Shown one piece after another: positions 15,753-24,150 of a stretch of 43,463 nucleotides of DNA (positions are counted from its first letter, which is position 1; each line of letters begins with the position of its first letter). Made by a program: the position numbers and the translations under genes. The DNA is from Myroides sp. WP-1. Lineage in GTDB: Bacteria; Bacteroidota; Bacteroidia; Flavobacteriales; Flavobacteriaceae. The stretch lies in assembly GCF_014145635.1 (NCBI RefSeq), contig NZ_JACHTC010000023.1:1-43463 (forward strand). The letters are read 5' to 3'. The notes under the pieces were generated by a model. That model did not search any database. It was not told the DNA's origin and saw only the letters and a list, made by a program, of their open reading frames with translations.

Positions 15753-17786
15753 ATGAAATTAAACACAATGGCATGTATTGTATTAGCTTCGGCAATGGCA
15801 TTATCATGTGGAAAAAACAAAGAAGAAGAAAAAAAAGATACGGTGGAAGCAGTTGAAAATTTCGAATTTAGTGTAGATCAATTTGCTGATATTGAAGTTT
15901 TGAGATATCAGATTCCGGGTTGGGAAGACTTGACACTAAAAGAAAAGGAATTGGTATACTATTTAAGTCAAGCTGGATATGCAGGACGCGATATTATTTG
16001 GGACCAAAACTACAAACACAACCTTAAAATCCGCAAAGCATTAGAGCATGTTTATGTAAACTATGCTGGAGATAAGGAATCAGACGATTGGAAAAACTTC
16101 GTTGTATATGTAAAGAGAGTATGGTTTTCTAATGGTATTCACCACCACTATTCAAATGATAAAATCAAACCTGCTTTTACGCAAGGGTATTTTAACTCTT
16201 TGTTAGAAGCAACTAATACTACATTAGATGCTGCTGTTGTAGATATTTTATTCAATGATGTCGACAGTAAAAAAGTAAACTTAGACTTAGCCAAAGGTTT
16301 GGTAGAAGGTTCTGCAGTGAACTTCTATGGTGAAGGAATTTCTGAAGCTGAGGTAGAGGCATTCTACAACAACATGAAAAGCCCAGATCCTTTACGCCCT
16401 TTATCAACTGGACTAAATTCTAAGGTGGTAAAAGAAAACGGAAAACTAGTTGAAAAAGTTTGGAAAAGCGGTGGAATGTACGGTCAAGCGATTGATAAAA
16501 TTATCTATTGGTTGGAAAAAGCAGTTACAGTTGCCGAAAATCAAAAACAAGCTGATGCCTTAAAATTACTGATCAAATATTACCAAACGGGTGACCTCAA
16601 AACATGGGACGATTACAACGTTGCTTGGGTTGCTGCAACAGATGGGAATATTGATTACAACAACGGTTTTATCGAAGTTTACAATGATCCATTAGGGCAT
16701 AAAGCATCTTATGAAAGTGTAGTACAAATCAAAGATTTTGATATGTCTAAGAAAATGGAAGTACTTTCAAAAGAAGCACAATGGTTTGAAGATAACTCAC
16801 CTTTAATGGAAGCGCATAAGAAGAAAAATGTAACAGGGGTTACCTATAAAACGGTAATTGTCGCTTCTGAATCTGGAGATTCATCTCCGTCAACACCAAT
16901 TGGAGTAAACCTACCAAATGCAGATTGGATTAGAGCAGAACACGGATCTAAGTCAATTTCATTAGGAAACATCATCGATTCATATAACCACGCAGGTGGA
17001 TCAGGTAAATTGAAAGAATTTGCTCACGATGAAGAGGAAGTGAAATTAGAAGAAAAATACGGAGAGTTAGCAGATAAATTACATACGGCTTTACACGAAG
17101 TAATCGGACATGCTTCTGGACAAATTAATCCAGGTATTGGTCAACCAAAAGAAACACTAAAAAGTTACGCTTCAACATTAGAAGAAGGCCGTGCTGATTT
17201 AGTTGGGTTGTTCTACTTATACAATCCTAAACTACAAGAAATCGGACTGGTAGAAGACTGGAAAGCTGTAGGTATGGCGGCTTATGATGGTTACATCAGA
17301 AATGGTTTGATGACACAGTTAGTGCGTTTAGAACCAGGAGCTGATATCGAAGAAGCTCACATGAGAAACCGTCAATGGGTGAGTGCTTGGGTTTTTGAAA
17401 AGGGTAAAAAAGACAATGTAATTGAAAAGGTAGTACGCGACGGAAAAACGTATTTCAATATCACAGATTATGAAAAATTACACGCTTTATTCGGTGAATT
17501 GCTAAAAGAAACGCAACGTATTAAATCAGAGGGTGATTACAAAGCAGCCAAAGAATTAGTAGAAACTTACGGAGTAAAAGTAGATCAAGCGATCCACAAA
17601 GAAGTATTAGAACGTAATGCGAAGTTTAATTCTGCTCCATATAGAGGATTCGTAAATCCTTATATTGTACCTGTTACAAATGATAAAGGAGAAGTTACGG
17701 ATTACGTAATTAAACAACCAAAAACGTTTGAAGAACAAATGCTATTCTACGCAAAAGAATACAATTTCTTACCCGTAGAAAATTAA
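15753..17786 (+). CDS. Dipeptidyl peptidase III-like lipoprotein (peptidase family M49)
   Basis: DPP III is a zinc enzyme that removes dipeptides from peptide N-termini. The family's unusual six-residue zinc motif is present as HEVIGH (residues 448-453), and EEGRAD about 30 residues later supplies the third ligand and its partner, matching the M49 E-E-x-R-A-D. The N-terminus has a signal peptide with lipobox ALSC (cysteine at residue 19), so it is predicted to be a lipoprotein in the cell envelope, unlike the cytosolic eukaryotic enzyme. Length 677 fits the family. Related flavobacterial proteins are often mislabelled dihydrofolate reductase; nothing here supports that. A strong hairpin follows. 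Confidence 0.9.
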   Translation: MKLNTMACIVLASAMALSCGKNKEEEKKDTVEAVENFEFSVDQFADIEVLRYQIPGWEDLTLKEKELVYYLSQAGYAGRDIIWDQNYKHNLKIRKALEHVYVNYAGDKESDDWKNFVVYVKRVWFSNGIHHHYSNDKIKPAFTQGYFNSLLEATNTTLDAAVVDILFNDVDSKKVNLDLAKGLVEGSAVNFYGEGISEAEVEAFYNNMKSPDPLRPLSTGLNSKVVKENGKLVEKVWKSGGMYGQAIDKIIYWLEKAVTVAENQKQADALKLLIKYYQTGDLKTWDDYNVAWVAATDGNIDYNNGFIEVYNDPLGHKASYESVVQIKDFDMSKKMEVLSKEAQWFEDNSPLMEAHKKKNVTGVTYKTVIVASESGDSSPSTPIGVNLPNADWIRAEHGSKSISLGNIIDSYNHAGGSGKLKEFAHDEEEVKLEEKYGELADKLHTALHEVIGHASGQINPGIGQPKETLKSYASTLEEGRADLVGLFYLYNPKLQEIGLVEDWKAVGMAAYDGYIRNGLMTQLVRLEPGADIEEAHMRNRQWVSAWVFEKGKKDNVIEKVVRDGKTYFNITDYEKLHALFGELLKETQRIKSEGDYKAAKELVETYGVKVDQAIHKEVLERNAKFNSAPYRGFVNPYIVPVTNDKGEVTDYVIKQPKTFEEQMLFYAKEYNFLPVEN

Positions 17787-17800
17787 AAGAATACACAAAA

Positions 17801-17828
17801 AAGCCAACTTGTTAAGTTGGCTTTTTTT
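17801..17828. terminator. Bidirectional terminator
   Basis: AAGCCAACTT (17801-17810) pairs with AAGTTGGCTT (17814-17823); T tract follows on the plus strand and an A tract precedes it, so it can serve both the peptidase gene and the converging AraC-type gene. Confidence 0.88.
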
Positions 17829-17834
17829 ATTGCG

Positions 17835-18614
17835 TTATTTTGGATCTGATTCGAAATAGTCACTGGGGCGTTTACCTAATAATTTAGTAAATACGTTGCT
17901 ATAAGATTGGGCACTGCTATACCCAACATGAAAGGCGATCTCCCCAATGTTCAACTGCCCTTCACTGAGTAATTCAAGTGATTTGATGATGCGTACCATT
18001 TGAATATACTTCGCCAAACTTATCCCCGTTTCTCTTTTAAATTGACGTTCTAATGTGCGTATACTAACAAAACCTTTTGAAGCTAATTCTTCAATAGAAA
18101 TAGGTTTGCTATATGCCTGATGGATATAGGCTGTTACGGCTACCAAATTAGGTGATTTGGGTACAGGAGTAATTAAGGGAATGGACTCTTGAATAAAGGA
18201 CGGAAGTTCTTCCAAAATGGCAAGTAAAAAGGTTTGTTCACTTTGGCGATACTCCATATTCAACGACCATTTTTCGGTGTACATTATCATTTCTTTCAAC
18301 ACAGGTGGAACGGAAAATAAATACAAATCATCATAAAAGGAAGGCATACCGTCAGTATTGAAATAAAGAGTTCTCAAGGATACAGATTCGGATGCAGAAG
18401 TCGTTTTATGAGGGAGATTAGAAGGAATCCATGCCGCGTGATGTTGTGGCAACAAAAATTGATTGTTTGACGTGTGCAAATACTGATAGCCCGACTCAAC
18501 AAAGACTAGCTGTGCCTTGTGATGCTGGTGAAATTCGTTGTTGTGCTTCCAGTTTTCTGCATGCCAAACAAAGCCATTTTTTTTGACTTGATCTACTAAT
18601 TCTGGTCCATACAT
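17835..18614 (-). CDS. AraC-family transcriptional regulator
   Basis: The 259-residue protein has an N-terminal cupin-type sensor (EFHQHHKAQLVFVESGYQYL, histidine-rich, about residues 28-47) and a C-terminal AraC double helix-turn-helix (SIEELASKGFVSIRTLERQF and GEIAFHVGYSSAQSYSNVFT, ending KRPSDYF). It is divergent from an MFS gene of the CynX/NimT type with 88 bases between the starts, which makes that gene its likely target. It resembles the regulator at 11823 in layout, but the sensor sequences differ. Confidence 0.9.
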   Translation of the reverse strand: MYGPELVDQVKKNGFVWHAENWKHNNEFHQHHKAQLVFVESGYQYLHTSNNQFLLPQHHAAWIPSNLPHKTTSASESVSLRTLYFNTDGMPSFYDDLYLFSVPPVLKEMIMYTEKWSLNMEYRQSEQTFLLAILEELPSFIQESIPLITPVPKSPNLVAVTAYIHQAYSKPISIEELASKGFVSIRTLERQFKRETGISLAKYIQMVRIIKSLELLSEGQLNIGEIAFHVGYSSAQSYSNVFTKLLGKRPSDYFESDPK

Positions 18615-18665
18615 ACTTGTCGTTTTAGTTATGATATATGGCGAATATAATCATTTTTTTCCTTT

Positions 18666-18673
18666 TACTTTTG
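18666..18673 (+). promoter_or_regulatory. -7 box of the CynX/NimT-type MFS gene
   Basis: TACTTTTG matches TAnnTTTG, 29 bases upstream of ATG 18703. A longer frame starting at 18631 would begin upstream of this promoter. Confidence 0.55.
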
Positions 18674-18702
18674 AACTTGTAAAACAAACGCATCTAATAA
18701 AT

Positions 18703-19911
18703 ATGAATAATACGATAGTAAACAAAGGAGAAAACGGTTCAAAAGCGAAAGAAATTTTGATGTTGCTTGGTGTGATTTTTATTGCATCAAATCTCCGCGC
18801 ACCTCTAACTTCTGTTGGCCCTGTTATTGGTGAGATCAGTCAATCACTGGCATTATCTAATACAACAGCAGGATTGGTTACCACAATTCCTCTTATGGCT
18901 TTTGCCTTTTTATCGGGTATTGTACCTAAGTTTTCTAGAAAATATGGTATGGAAATAGTCTTATTGATTTCCTTGATTTTGTTGAGTATAGGATTGTTTA
19001 TTCGTCCATTGGGAAATATTGTTTCTCTGTTTCTAGGAGCTGCTTTGGTTGGAACTGCCATAACTGTTGGAAATGTTTTAATGCCGGCCTTTATCAAAAA
19101 TAATTTTCCACATAAAGTAGGAAGTATGATGGGAATTTATTCCGTCGCTATGAATTTAACGGCTGCTTTAGCCGCAGGCTTTAGTATTAGTTTGGGTTCT
19201 TATACCGCAATGGGATGGAAAGGATCGATCGGTATTTGGTTGATACTTTCTTTAGTAACAATTTTTGTGTGGCTTCCACAAGTAAAAAAGAAGAAAATAG
19301 AAACAGTAAAAGGAGATTTTGCAGTTGAAGAGCAAACCGTAAATCTTTATAAATCGAGTTTAGCTTGGGCAGTAACTGTCTTCATGGGAGTTCAATCGTT
19401 GTTGTTTTATTGTTTAGCTGCTTGGTTACCTAAAGTAATGCAAACATGGGGGATGTCCGTTGAAGATTCAGGATGGATTTTGTCTTATGTTCAATTTGCT
19501 CAATTGCCGATGACCTTCATTGGTGCAATTATCGCAAGTAAAATGAACAGCCAAAAACTATTGGCCTATGTTGTAGGAATTTTATTTATAGTTGGAATCA
19601 GCGGTATTTTAATTTTCCGTACCGATTATATTATTCTTTGGTGTATTCTGATCGGATTAGCAAGTGGTTTGGCTTTTAGTCTGTCTATGTTATTCTTTGT
19701 ATTGCGTACCAGAAGTACCGTACAATCTGCAGAATTATCGGGAATGGCACAGTCTTTTGGATATTTAATCGCTGCATGTGGTCCTCCTATTTTTGGAGCA
19801 TTATTTGATTTTTCCAACGATTGGATCTACTCACTTGTATTCTTGTTGATCATGTCAGGTACTCTTTTAATTTCTGGAATTATCGCAGGAAAAGACACTT
19901 GGGTGAAATAA
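18703..19911 (+). CDS. MFS transporter, CynX/NimT family
   Basis: A 402-residue, about 12-helix permease. The start of the core, ASNLRAPLTSVGPVIGEI, is the family hallmark (N-L-R-x-P-x-x-x-x-G-P) of the CynX/NimT (cyanate/2-nitroimidazole) group. The substrate cannot be inferred; family members carry cyanate, nitroimidazoles or are unknown. I take ATG 18703 because of the promoter box at 18666-18673. An AraC-type regulator is encoded divergently. A terminator follows at 19960. Confidence 0.88.
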   Translation: MNNTIVNKGENGSKAKEILMLLGVIFIASNLRAPLTSVGPVIGEISQSLALSNTTAGLVTTIPLMAFAFLSGIVPKFSRKYGMEIVLLISLILLSIGLFIRPLGNIVSLFLGAALVGTAITVGNVLMPAFIKNNFPHKVGSMMGIYSVAMNLTAALAAGFSISLGSYTAMGWKGSIGIWLILSLVTIFVWLPQVKKKKIETVKGDFAVEEQTVNLYKSSLAWAVTVFMGVQSLLFYCLAAWLPKVMQTWGMSVEDSGWILSYVQFAQLPMTFIGAIIASKMNSQKLLAYVVGILFIVGISGILIFRTDYIILWCILIGLASGLAFSLSMLFFVLRTRSTVQSAELSGMAQSFGYLIAACGPPIFGALFDFSNDWIYSLVFLLIMSGTLLISGIIAGKDTWVK

Positions 19912-19959
19912 AAACACACAGGTGTATGGCACGTAATTTATATATGTTTTGGTCAAAAA

Positions 19960-19984
19960 AAAAGGAAGCTCATGGCTTCCTTTT
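19960..19984 (+). terminator. Terminator after the CynX/NimT-type gene
   Basis: AAAAGGAAGC (19960-19969) pairs with GCTTCCTTTT (19975-19984) around TCATG. The rest of the gap to 20128 holds an 8-bp inverted repeat (ACAACTGT at 20022, ACAGTTGT at 20069) that may fold at the 3' end of the opposing gene. Confidence 0.8.
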
Positions 19985-20128
19985 CTTTACTCTATAAAGT
20001 TGATGGTTGGGTAATAAGTAGACAACTGTATAAAAAATGTATAAGGTGAATTAATAATTAATTTATACACAGTTGTAAATCTAGGTAAAAAAAGTGAAAG
20101 ATTTGTTTTCTTTCCTTAAATATGACGA

Positions 20129-21376
20129 TTATTTTACTACAAATCGATAGTTTTCTTGTCCATTTGTTGTTTTAATTCGCAACAAATAAGAGCCTTTTGC
20201 AAGGTGGCGAACATCTAACTTGTAATAACCTTCGTGTGTGTTAACCACAGTAGATATGCTTTTCCCCGCAAGATCATAAATCTGAAAAGTTACTGTCAAA
20301 GCTGTTTGAACAACCAGATAATCTTGTGTTGGGTTGGGGTAAATGGTAAAATTAGCATCGTCAAATTTCAGGAGACTCAAATTCTCAATGGTGATTGTGT
20401 CTTGATAAGTATAGGTATCATTGCAACTGGTTATGGTAGCTGTGACTGTATATTGACCTGTCTCTGTATAAGTGTGTATAGGATTTAATTCTGAGGATGT
20501 TGTACCATCGCCAAAATCCCACGTTACTTTTGTAGTGTTAGGTGTAGTATTAGTGAAGTGCACAGTTGCTGAATCAGTTATCTCATATTCGAATTTTGTG
20601 TTGTTGTAATGTATACCTACAAACCAACGCTCGAGGTCATCGTAAACGATTTCTTTTACAATACGCTTAATATTATTCGCCTGATCCGTTGAAAGAGAAC
20701 CTTTGAAAGTAACTAAAGTTGGATCTTTTTTGTAAATAATCGTATAAAAAGTATAAGCGGCAACCATAGATCCTAGCGGAGATGGATGTGAATTATCTGA
20801 AGTATACAATTCGTAAGTAGGATATAGCTGACGAATTTTTCGCCATACTCGTCCCACTGGAGAAACGTGTGCTCTGTTGATCGTAGCCATTTCCATATAA
20901 CTGTCATATATTTTATCATCCATAGCTTCATAACTACAGAATTGCGTTAACCCTTGTTGACAATTTCTAGGAACTCCTTGCTTATGACCCCATGTCATGT
21001 AAAATAGTGTCTTGGCACATGGTGAAGAGTTTTTTATGCGATCATTTAAAACAGCCGCATAAGGATATGAATAACTACTTTCTAAGGCTGGACGCTGACT
21101 TTGCTCTTGTAAAACAACATAGTCCCAAGATTGACTATTGATTTTGTCCGTTACTTCTTGGCTATATAAATGATCTTGAAAACTAGCCCCTCCAGGTGTA
21201 GTTTGTTCAAAAAAGAGCTCGTCTTGGGTAGACTCCGCCGCTTTTTTAATCAAATTAGGAAGATCATTGTAGTAGGTGTAGCTATTACCAATAAAATACA
21301 CTCTTTTAGATACTTGTCCATAGGAAAAAATAACGGAAAGCAGAAAGATAAAAAATAAGTAAAGTTGTTTCATCAT
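20129..21376 (-). CDS. Secreted SGNH-hydrolase-like protein with PKD domain and T9SS sorting domain
   Basis: Order of parts in the 415-residue protein: signal peptide (1-20, cleavage near SYGQ), an SGNH/DUF4886-like domain (about 22-225), a PKD domain (about 255-330, with WDFGDGTTSS) and a type A T9SS sorting domain (about 338-415, with YPNPTQDYL and the KGSYLLRI end). SGNH blocks are visible: GNSYT with the nucleophile serine, GGASF, VVLQEQSQRP and DNSHPSPLGS with the Asp-His pair. It is therefore predicted to be an exported esterase or deacetylase-like enzyme, probably acting on polysaccharide; the substrate is unknown. ATG repeats at the start, so 21373 is also possible. Confidence 0.85.
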   Translation of the reverse strand: MMKQLYLFFIFLLSVIFSYGQVSKRVYFIGNSYTYYNDLPNLIKKAAESTQDELFFEQTTPGGASFQDHLYSQEVTDKINSQSWDYVVLQEQSQRPALESSYSYPYAAVLNDRIKNSSPCAKTLFYMTWGHKQGVPRNCQQGLTQFCSYEAMDDKIYDSYMEMATINRAHVSPVGRVWRKIRQLYPTYELYTSDNSHPSPLGSMVAAYTFYTIIYKKDPTLVTFKGSLSTDQANNIKRIVKEIVYDDLERWFVGIHYNNTKFEYEITDSATVHFTNTTPNTTKVTWDFGDGTTSSELNPIHTYTETGQYTVTATITSCNDTYTYQDTITIENLSLLKFDDANFTIYPNPTQDYLVVQTALTVTFQIYDLAGKSISTVVNTHEGYYKLDVRHLAKGSYLLRIKTTNGQENYRFVVK

Positions 21377-21546
21377 TTGCAGTGATTTTTAGTTTGGTTA
21401 AAAATATTAAAAAAATGTTAATATAAATTAGCGTTGTTAAATTAAAAATGAGCAATTTGTAAGGTAACAGTTTTGTATCAGGTTGTTTGATTGCAATAAC
21501 CACTTGGTAACTGTTAAATGTGTAGGCTAAAGTGGGAGGTAAATCG

Positions 21547-21554
21547 TATCTTTG
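21547..21554 (+). promoter_or_regulatory. -7 box of the DsbA/FrnE-type gene
   Basis: TATCTTTG matches TAnnTTTG, 52 bases before the ATG. The remaining gap 21377-21546 shows no gene. Confidence 0.55.
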
Positions 21555-21606
21555 AAAGATAAGGGGCAGAGAAAAACGCTTCTCATTAATTTAAAAAAGT
21601 AGAAAA

Positions 21607-22311
21607 ATGAAAGTAGAAATATGGTCGGACGTTATGTGTCCTTTTTGTTATGTTGGAAAAAAACACTTTGAAAATGCATTAGAACAATTGCCTTTTAAAG
21701 ACAAAATAGAAGTGGAGTGGAAGAGTTTTCAACTAGATCCAACTTTACCTGTTGAAGGAGCTTCTCAATCAACGATTGATTATCTAGTAAATAGAAAAGG
21801 CATGCCGAAAGAACAAATAGAAGGAATGATGAATCACTTACAACAAGCGGGAGCTGCAGTTGGAATTGATTTCAAACAGGATATTTCTATTCCTGTGAAT
21901 ACTTTTAGAGCCCACCGTTTGATTCACTTCGCTCAAAGTCAAGGCAAGGGAAATGAAATGGAAGAAGCCTTGTTTTTAGCTCACTTTACAGAAGGAAAGA
22001 ATGTAGGGAAAATAGAGGTTTTAACAGAGTTAGCTACGAGTATTGGTTTAAATAAAGAGGAAGTAGTTGCTTTATTAAACAGCGAAAACCAAACGCAAGA
22101 AGTGAAAAATGATATTGAAGAAGCTCAAGCATTGGGAATCTCAGGAGTACCTTTCTTTGTCTTAGATCGCAAATACGGTATTTCGGGCGCTCAACCGATT
22201 GATACATTTGCAGAGGCTTTAACGCAAGCGTATGAGGAAAGTCAGCCTAAATTCGAAATGAAAGGAAATACAGATGCCAATGCATGTGGTCCTGATGGAT
22301 GTGAAATCTAA
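21607..22311 (+). CDS. DsbA-family oxidoreductase, FrnE type
   Basis: The 234-residue protein starts KVEIWSDVMCPFCYVGKKHF: a thioredoxin-fold enzyme with CPFC redox cysteines at residues 11 and 14. The helical insertion and the SGVPFFVLDRKYGISGAQP segment (cis-Pro loop, V-P) match FrnE/DsbA-like proteins. No signal peptide is present, so it acts in the cytoplasm. A C-terminal CGPDGC pair (about 227-232) adds a second pair of cysteines, seen in several FrnE-like proteins. It likely performs dithiol-disulfide exchange, perhaps under oxidative stress. It is monocistronic with its own promoter and terminator. Confidence 0.9.
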   Translation: MKVEIWSDVMCPFCYVGKKHFENALEQLPFKDKIEVEWKSFQLDPTLPVEGASQSTIDYLVNRKGMPKEQIEGMMNHLQQAGAAVGIDFKQDISIPVNTFRAHRLIHFAQSQGKGNEMEEALFLAHFTEGKNVGKIEVLTELATSIGLNKEEVVALLNSENQTQEVKNDIEEAQALGISGVPFFVLDRKYGISGAQPIDTFAEALTQAYEESQPKFEMKGNTDANACGPDGCEI

Positions 22312-22338
22312 AGAGCAGAGATAAAAAACTGTTCGCTT

Positions 22339-22389
22339 ACATATAAAATAGAAAGGCTGATGAATCATCAGCTTTTCTATTTTATATGT
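22339..22389. terminator. Long hairpin after the DsbA/FrnE-type gene
   Basis: Two 25-base arms (22339-22363 and 22365-22389) are complementary throughout, with one G-T wobble and almost no loop. The inner part GGCTGATGA/TCATCAGCT is GC-richer and the outer part A/T-rich, so it can terminate transcription in either direction. Confidence 0.75.
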
Positions 22390-22414
22390 AATTCCAATGT
22401 GAGTAAATGATTAA

Positions 22415-22428
22415 ATGTCAATTGACAT
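22415..22428. promoter_or_regulatory. Perfect 14-bp palindrome before the YwqK-like gene
   Basis: ATGTCAATTGACAT is self-complementary and ends 8 bases before the ATG at 22437. It could be an operator or a hairpin covering the ribosome-binding region; no regulator is adjacent. Confidence 0.35.
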
Positions 22429-22436
22429 AAACAAGT

Positions 22437-23174
22437 ATGAAAAGAACCTTATTAGTTGTAGCAGTTGCGTTTTTCTTATTCAGCTGTAAAGAAAGAGAAA
22501 TTAATTTCAATCAACTCGAGTTTAGAGCCGGAGTGTATTCCGAAGTGAATCAACCTACTCCTTATACGGGGATTGTTAAACAATATGATGAAAACGGCGT
22601 TTTAAAAGAAGAAGCCTACTTACAAGAGGGAAAACTCGATCGTTTTTTTACCTCCTATTATGAAAATGGACAAGTATGGGAAGAGCGAAAGTTGAAAGAC
22701 GGAAAGAAAGAGGGAGAGTCCTTTGTTTATTATGAAGATGGGCAGGTGAGAGAGCATTCCCATTGGAGTAAGGGATTGCAAATAGGGGTTTTTAAAAAAT
22801 ATTATCCCAATGGGAATTTAGCAGTTGAGACCCCATTTAAAGAAGGAAAGGAGGACGGATTGCATCAAGCATTTTATGAAAATGGACAACTTTATGAGAA
22901 AGGCCTTTTTATAAAAGGAAAGAAACAAGGTTTTTTTATTGGGTATTTTGAGGATGGAAAAATAAGAGAAGAAGCAAATTGGAATGAGGGTTTAAAAGAA
23001 GGTTCATACAAAGACTACTATAAAAATGGCTATCTAAGCACTGAGGCTACTTTTATCAACGGAAAAAAGGAGGGTATTGTCAAAGAGTATCATTCAACCG
23101 GAACTTTAATGATCGAATCCTTATGGGAGAACGGAGAACAAGTAGAGATAATAAAAATATACGAAGACGACTAG
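22437..23174 (+). CDS. YwqK-like lipoprotein with MORN-variant repeats
   Basis: A 245-residue lipoprotein: signal peptide with lipobox FSCK (cysteine at residue 17), then about eight 22-24-residue repeats of the form YYENGQVWEERKLKDGKKEG, which belong to the MORN-variant/YwqK family. In Bacillus YwqK is labelled an antitoxin, but that label does not carry over to bacteroidal lipoproteins, which are of unknown function. The repeats probably form a beta-hairpin scaffold at the outer membrane. No toxin gene is next to it. Confidence 0.83.
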   Translation: MKRTLLVVAVAFFLFSCKEREINFNQLEFRAGVYSEVNQPTPYTGIVKQYDENGVLKEEAYLQEGKLDRFFTSYYENGQVWEERKLKDGKKEGESFVYYEDGQVREHSHWSKGLQIGVFKKYYPNGNLAVETPFKEGKEDGLHQAFYENGQLYEKGLFIKGKKQGFFIGYFEDGKIREEANWNEGLKEGSYKDYYKNGYLSTEATFINGKKEGIVKEYHSTGTLMIESLWENGEQVEIIKIYEDD

Positions 23175-23224
23175 TCAAACGCAATGGGCTATAGGATAAG
23201 CTTAAGGAGTCAATCAGCAATAAA

Positions 23225-23271
23225 AAAAACCGTTGTCTAACAACATGAATTTGTTTAAGACAACGGTTTTT
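23225..23271. terminator. Bidirectional terminator
   Basis: AAAAACCGTTGTCT (23225-23238) pairs with AGACAACGGTTTTT (23258-23271). It lies between the converging YwqK-like and lipoprotein genes. Confidence 0.85.
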
Positions 23272-23298
23272 GTTTTGATGTGAGTTCGTATAGTTTAG

Positions 23299-23982
23299 CT
23301 ATGCTTTATCTGCACGAACCTGTATTTCTTCTTGTATGAGGTTAAAAACTTCTGTAAAATCGCGTTTGATGTTGGGGTTTGTTGTGAATTCATTCGTAGA
23401 CAATAGCATGATTAACAGTTCTTTGCTTGTCATGTTGTTTGCTTTTTGTGCATCTCTCAGTACCGTTTCTGAGATTCTTCTTGAGTCAAGCATACTGTAT
23501 TTCCACTGTCCGTCTTCTTTAAAAAAATGAGCAGGTTGCATACCGAAAATAGTTCCTGTAGCTTCGTATTCCTCAATCTTTAAGTTGGCAAGCACAGCAC
23601 TAGAAAGTACCTCTATCTTTTTATCGTCCACTGCCGAGTTTAAAAATAAAGTTTCAACAAATTTCTTCGTATCTATTGTTTGTAAATCTTCATCGCTTAG
23701 TAACAGCAAACCTGTAGCAATGTTCATTTGCTCCACTAAAGTTCCTTCAATGTTTTTAGCTTTGACATTCGCCAATATTGCTTCATAGTGTGCAATAGAC
23801 TCTTGATCTAAATTGTCGTATAACAAGGTTCCGTTTTTATTGAGTAAAGCACTGTTTATCTTGTCGTAAACAATGTTAATCTCATCGTAGGCCTCTGCAA
23901 GGGCTACAGGATCTAAGGTTTTCTTATTTTGACAAGAAACAACTAGCATCAAAACAAGAAGAAAAGGTATAATCTTTTTCAT
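23299..23982 (-). CDS. Lipoprotein of unknown function
   Basis: I do not recognise the family. The 227-residue protein has a lipoprotein signal with lipobox VVSC (cysteine at residue 17). The rest is mostly helical, with few aromatic residues and no cysteines after the lipobox; GMQPAHFFKEDGQWKYSML near residue 150 resembles the beta-strand end of NTF2/DUF-type lipoproteins. A TAATTTTG promoter box (23997-24004) precedes it. It is monocistronic and ends against the converging YwqK-like gene. Confidence 0.7.
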   Translation of the reverse strand: MKKIIPFLLVLMLVVSCQNKKTLDPVALAEAYDEINIVYDKINSALLNKNGTLLYDNLDQESIAHYEAILANVKAKNIEGTLVEQMNIATGLLLLSDEDLQTIDTKKFVETLFLNSAVDDKKIEVLSSAVLANLKIEEYEATGTIFGMQPAHFFKEDGQWKYSMLDSRRISETVLRDAQKANNMTSKELLIMLLSTNEFTTNPNIKRDFTEVFNLIQEEIQVRADKA

Positions 23983-23996
23983 TTTTAAATTTTATG

Positions 23997-24004
23997 CAAA
24001 ATTA
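23997..24004 (-). promoter_or_regulatory. -7 box of the lipoprotein gene
   Basis: On the minus strand TAATTTTG matches TAnnTTTG, 14 bases upstream of the ATG. Confidence 0.45.
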
Positions 24005-24121
24005 ACTATTTAATGAGATTGCACTATTTTTTATTGCTTGAAAATATTTTCAACTCTTCATCGATCACTACTTACCAATAACCGATCACTAAAAATACTA
24101 GCGATTCCCCGATATAACCTT

Positions 24122-24129
24122 TATCTTTG
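24122..24129 (+). promoter_or_regulatory. -7 box of the sbcDC operon, with RBS at 24142-24149
   Basis: TATCTTTG matches TAnnTTTG, 21 bases before ATG 24151. A purine-rich GAAGGGAG just before the ATG is an unusually good Shine-Dalgarno site for this genome. A longer frame from TTG 24127 begins inside the promoter box. A 16-base palindrome, TTGAAAATATTTTCAA (24038-24053), lies farther upstream. Confidence 0.6.
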
Positions 24130-24150
24130 AAAGGTAAACACGAAGGGAGC

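Noticed and set aside
15753..17786. Dihydrofolate reductase
   Set aside because: The common label for relatives is not supported; HEVIGH and EEGRAD identify peptidase family M49.
22437..23174. YwqK toxin-antitoxin antitoxin
   Set aside because: The repeats match the family name, but the protein is a lipoprotein and no toxin gene is adjacent.
24038..24053. SOS box or operator for sbcDC
   Set aside because: TTGAAAATATTTTCAA is a perfect palindrome but lies about 70 bases upstream of the -7 box and has no match to a known LexA site; A/T-rich palindromes of this size are common here.
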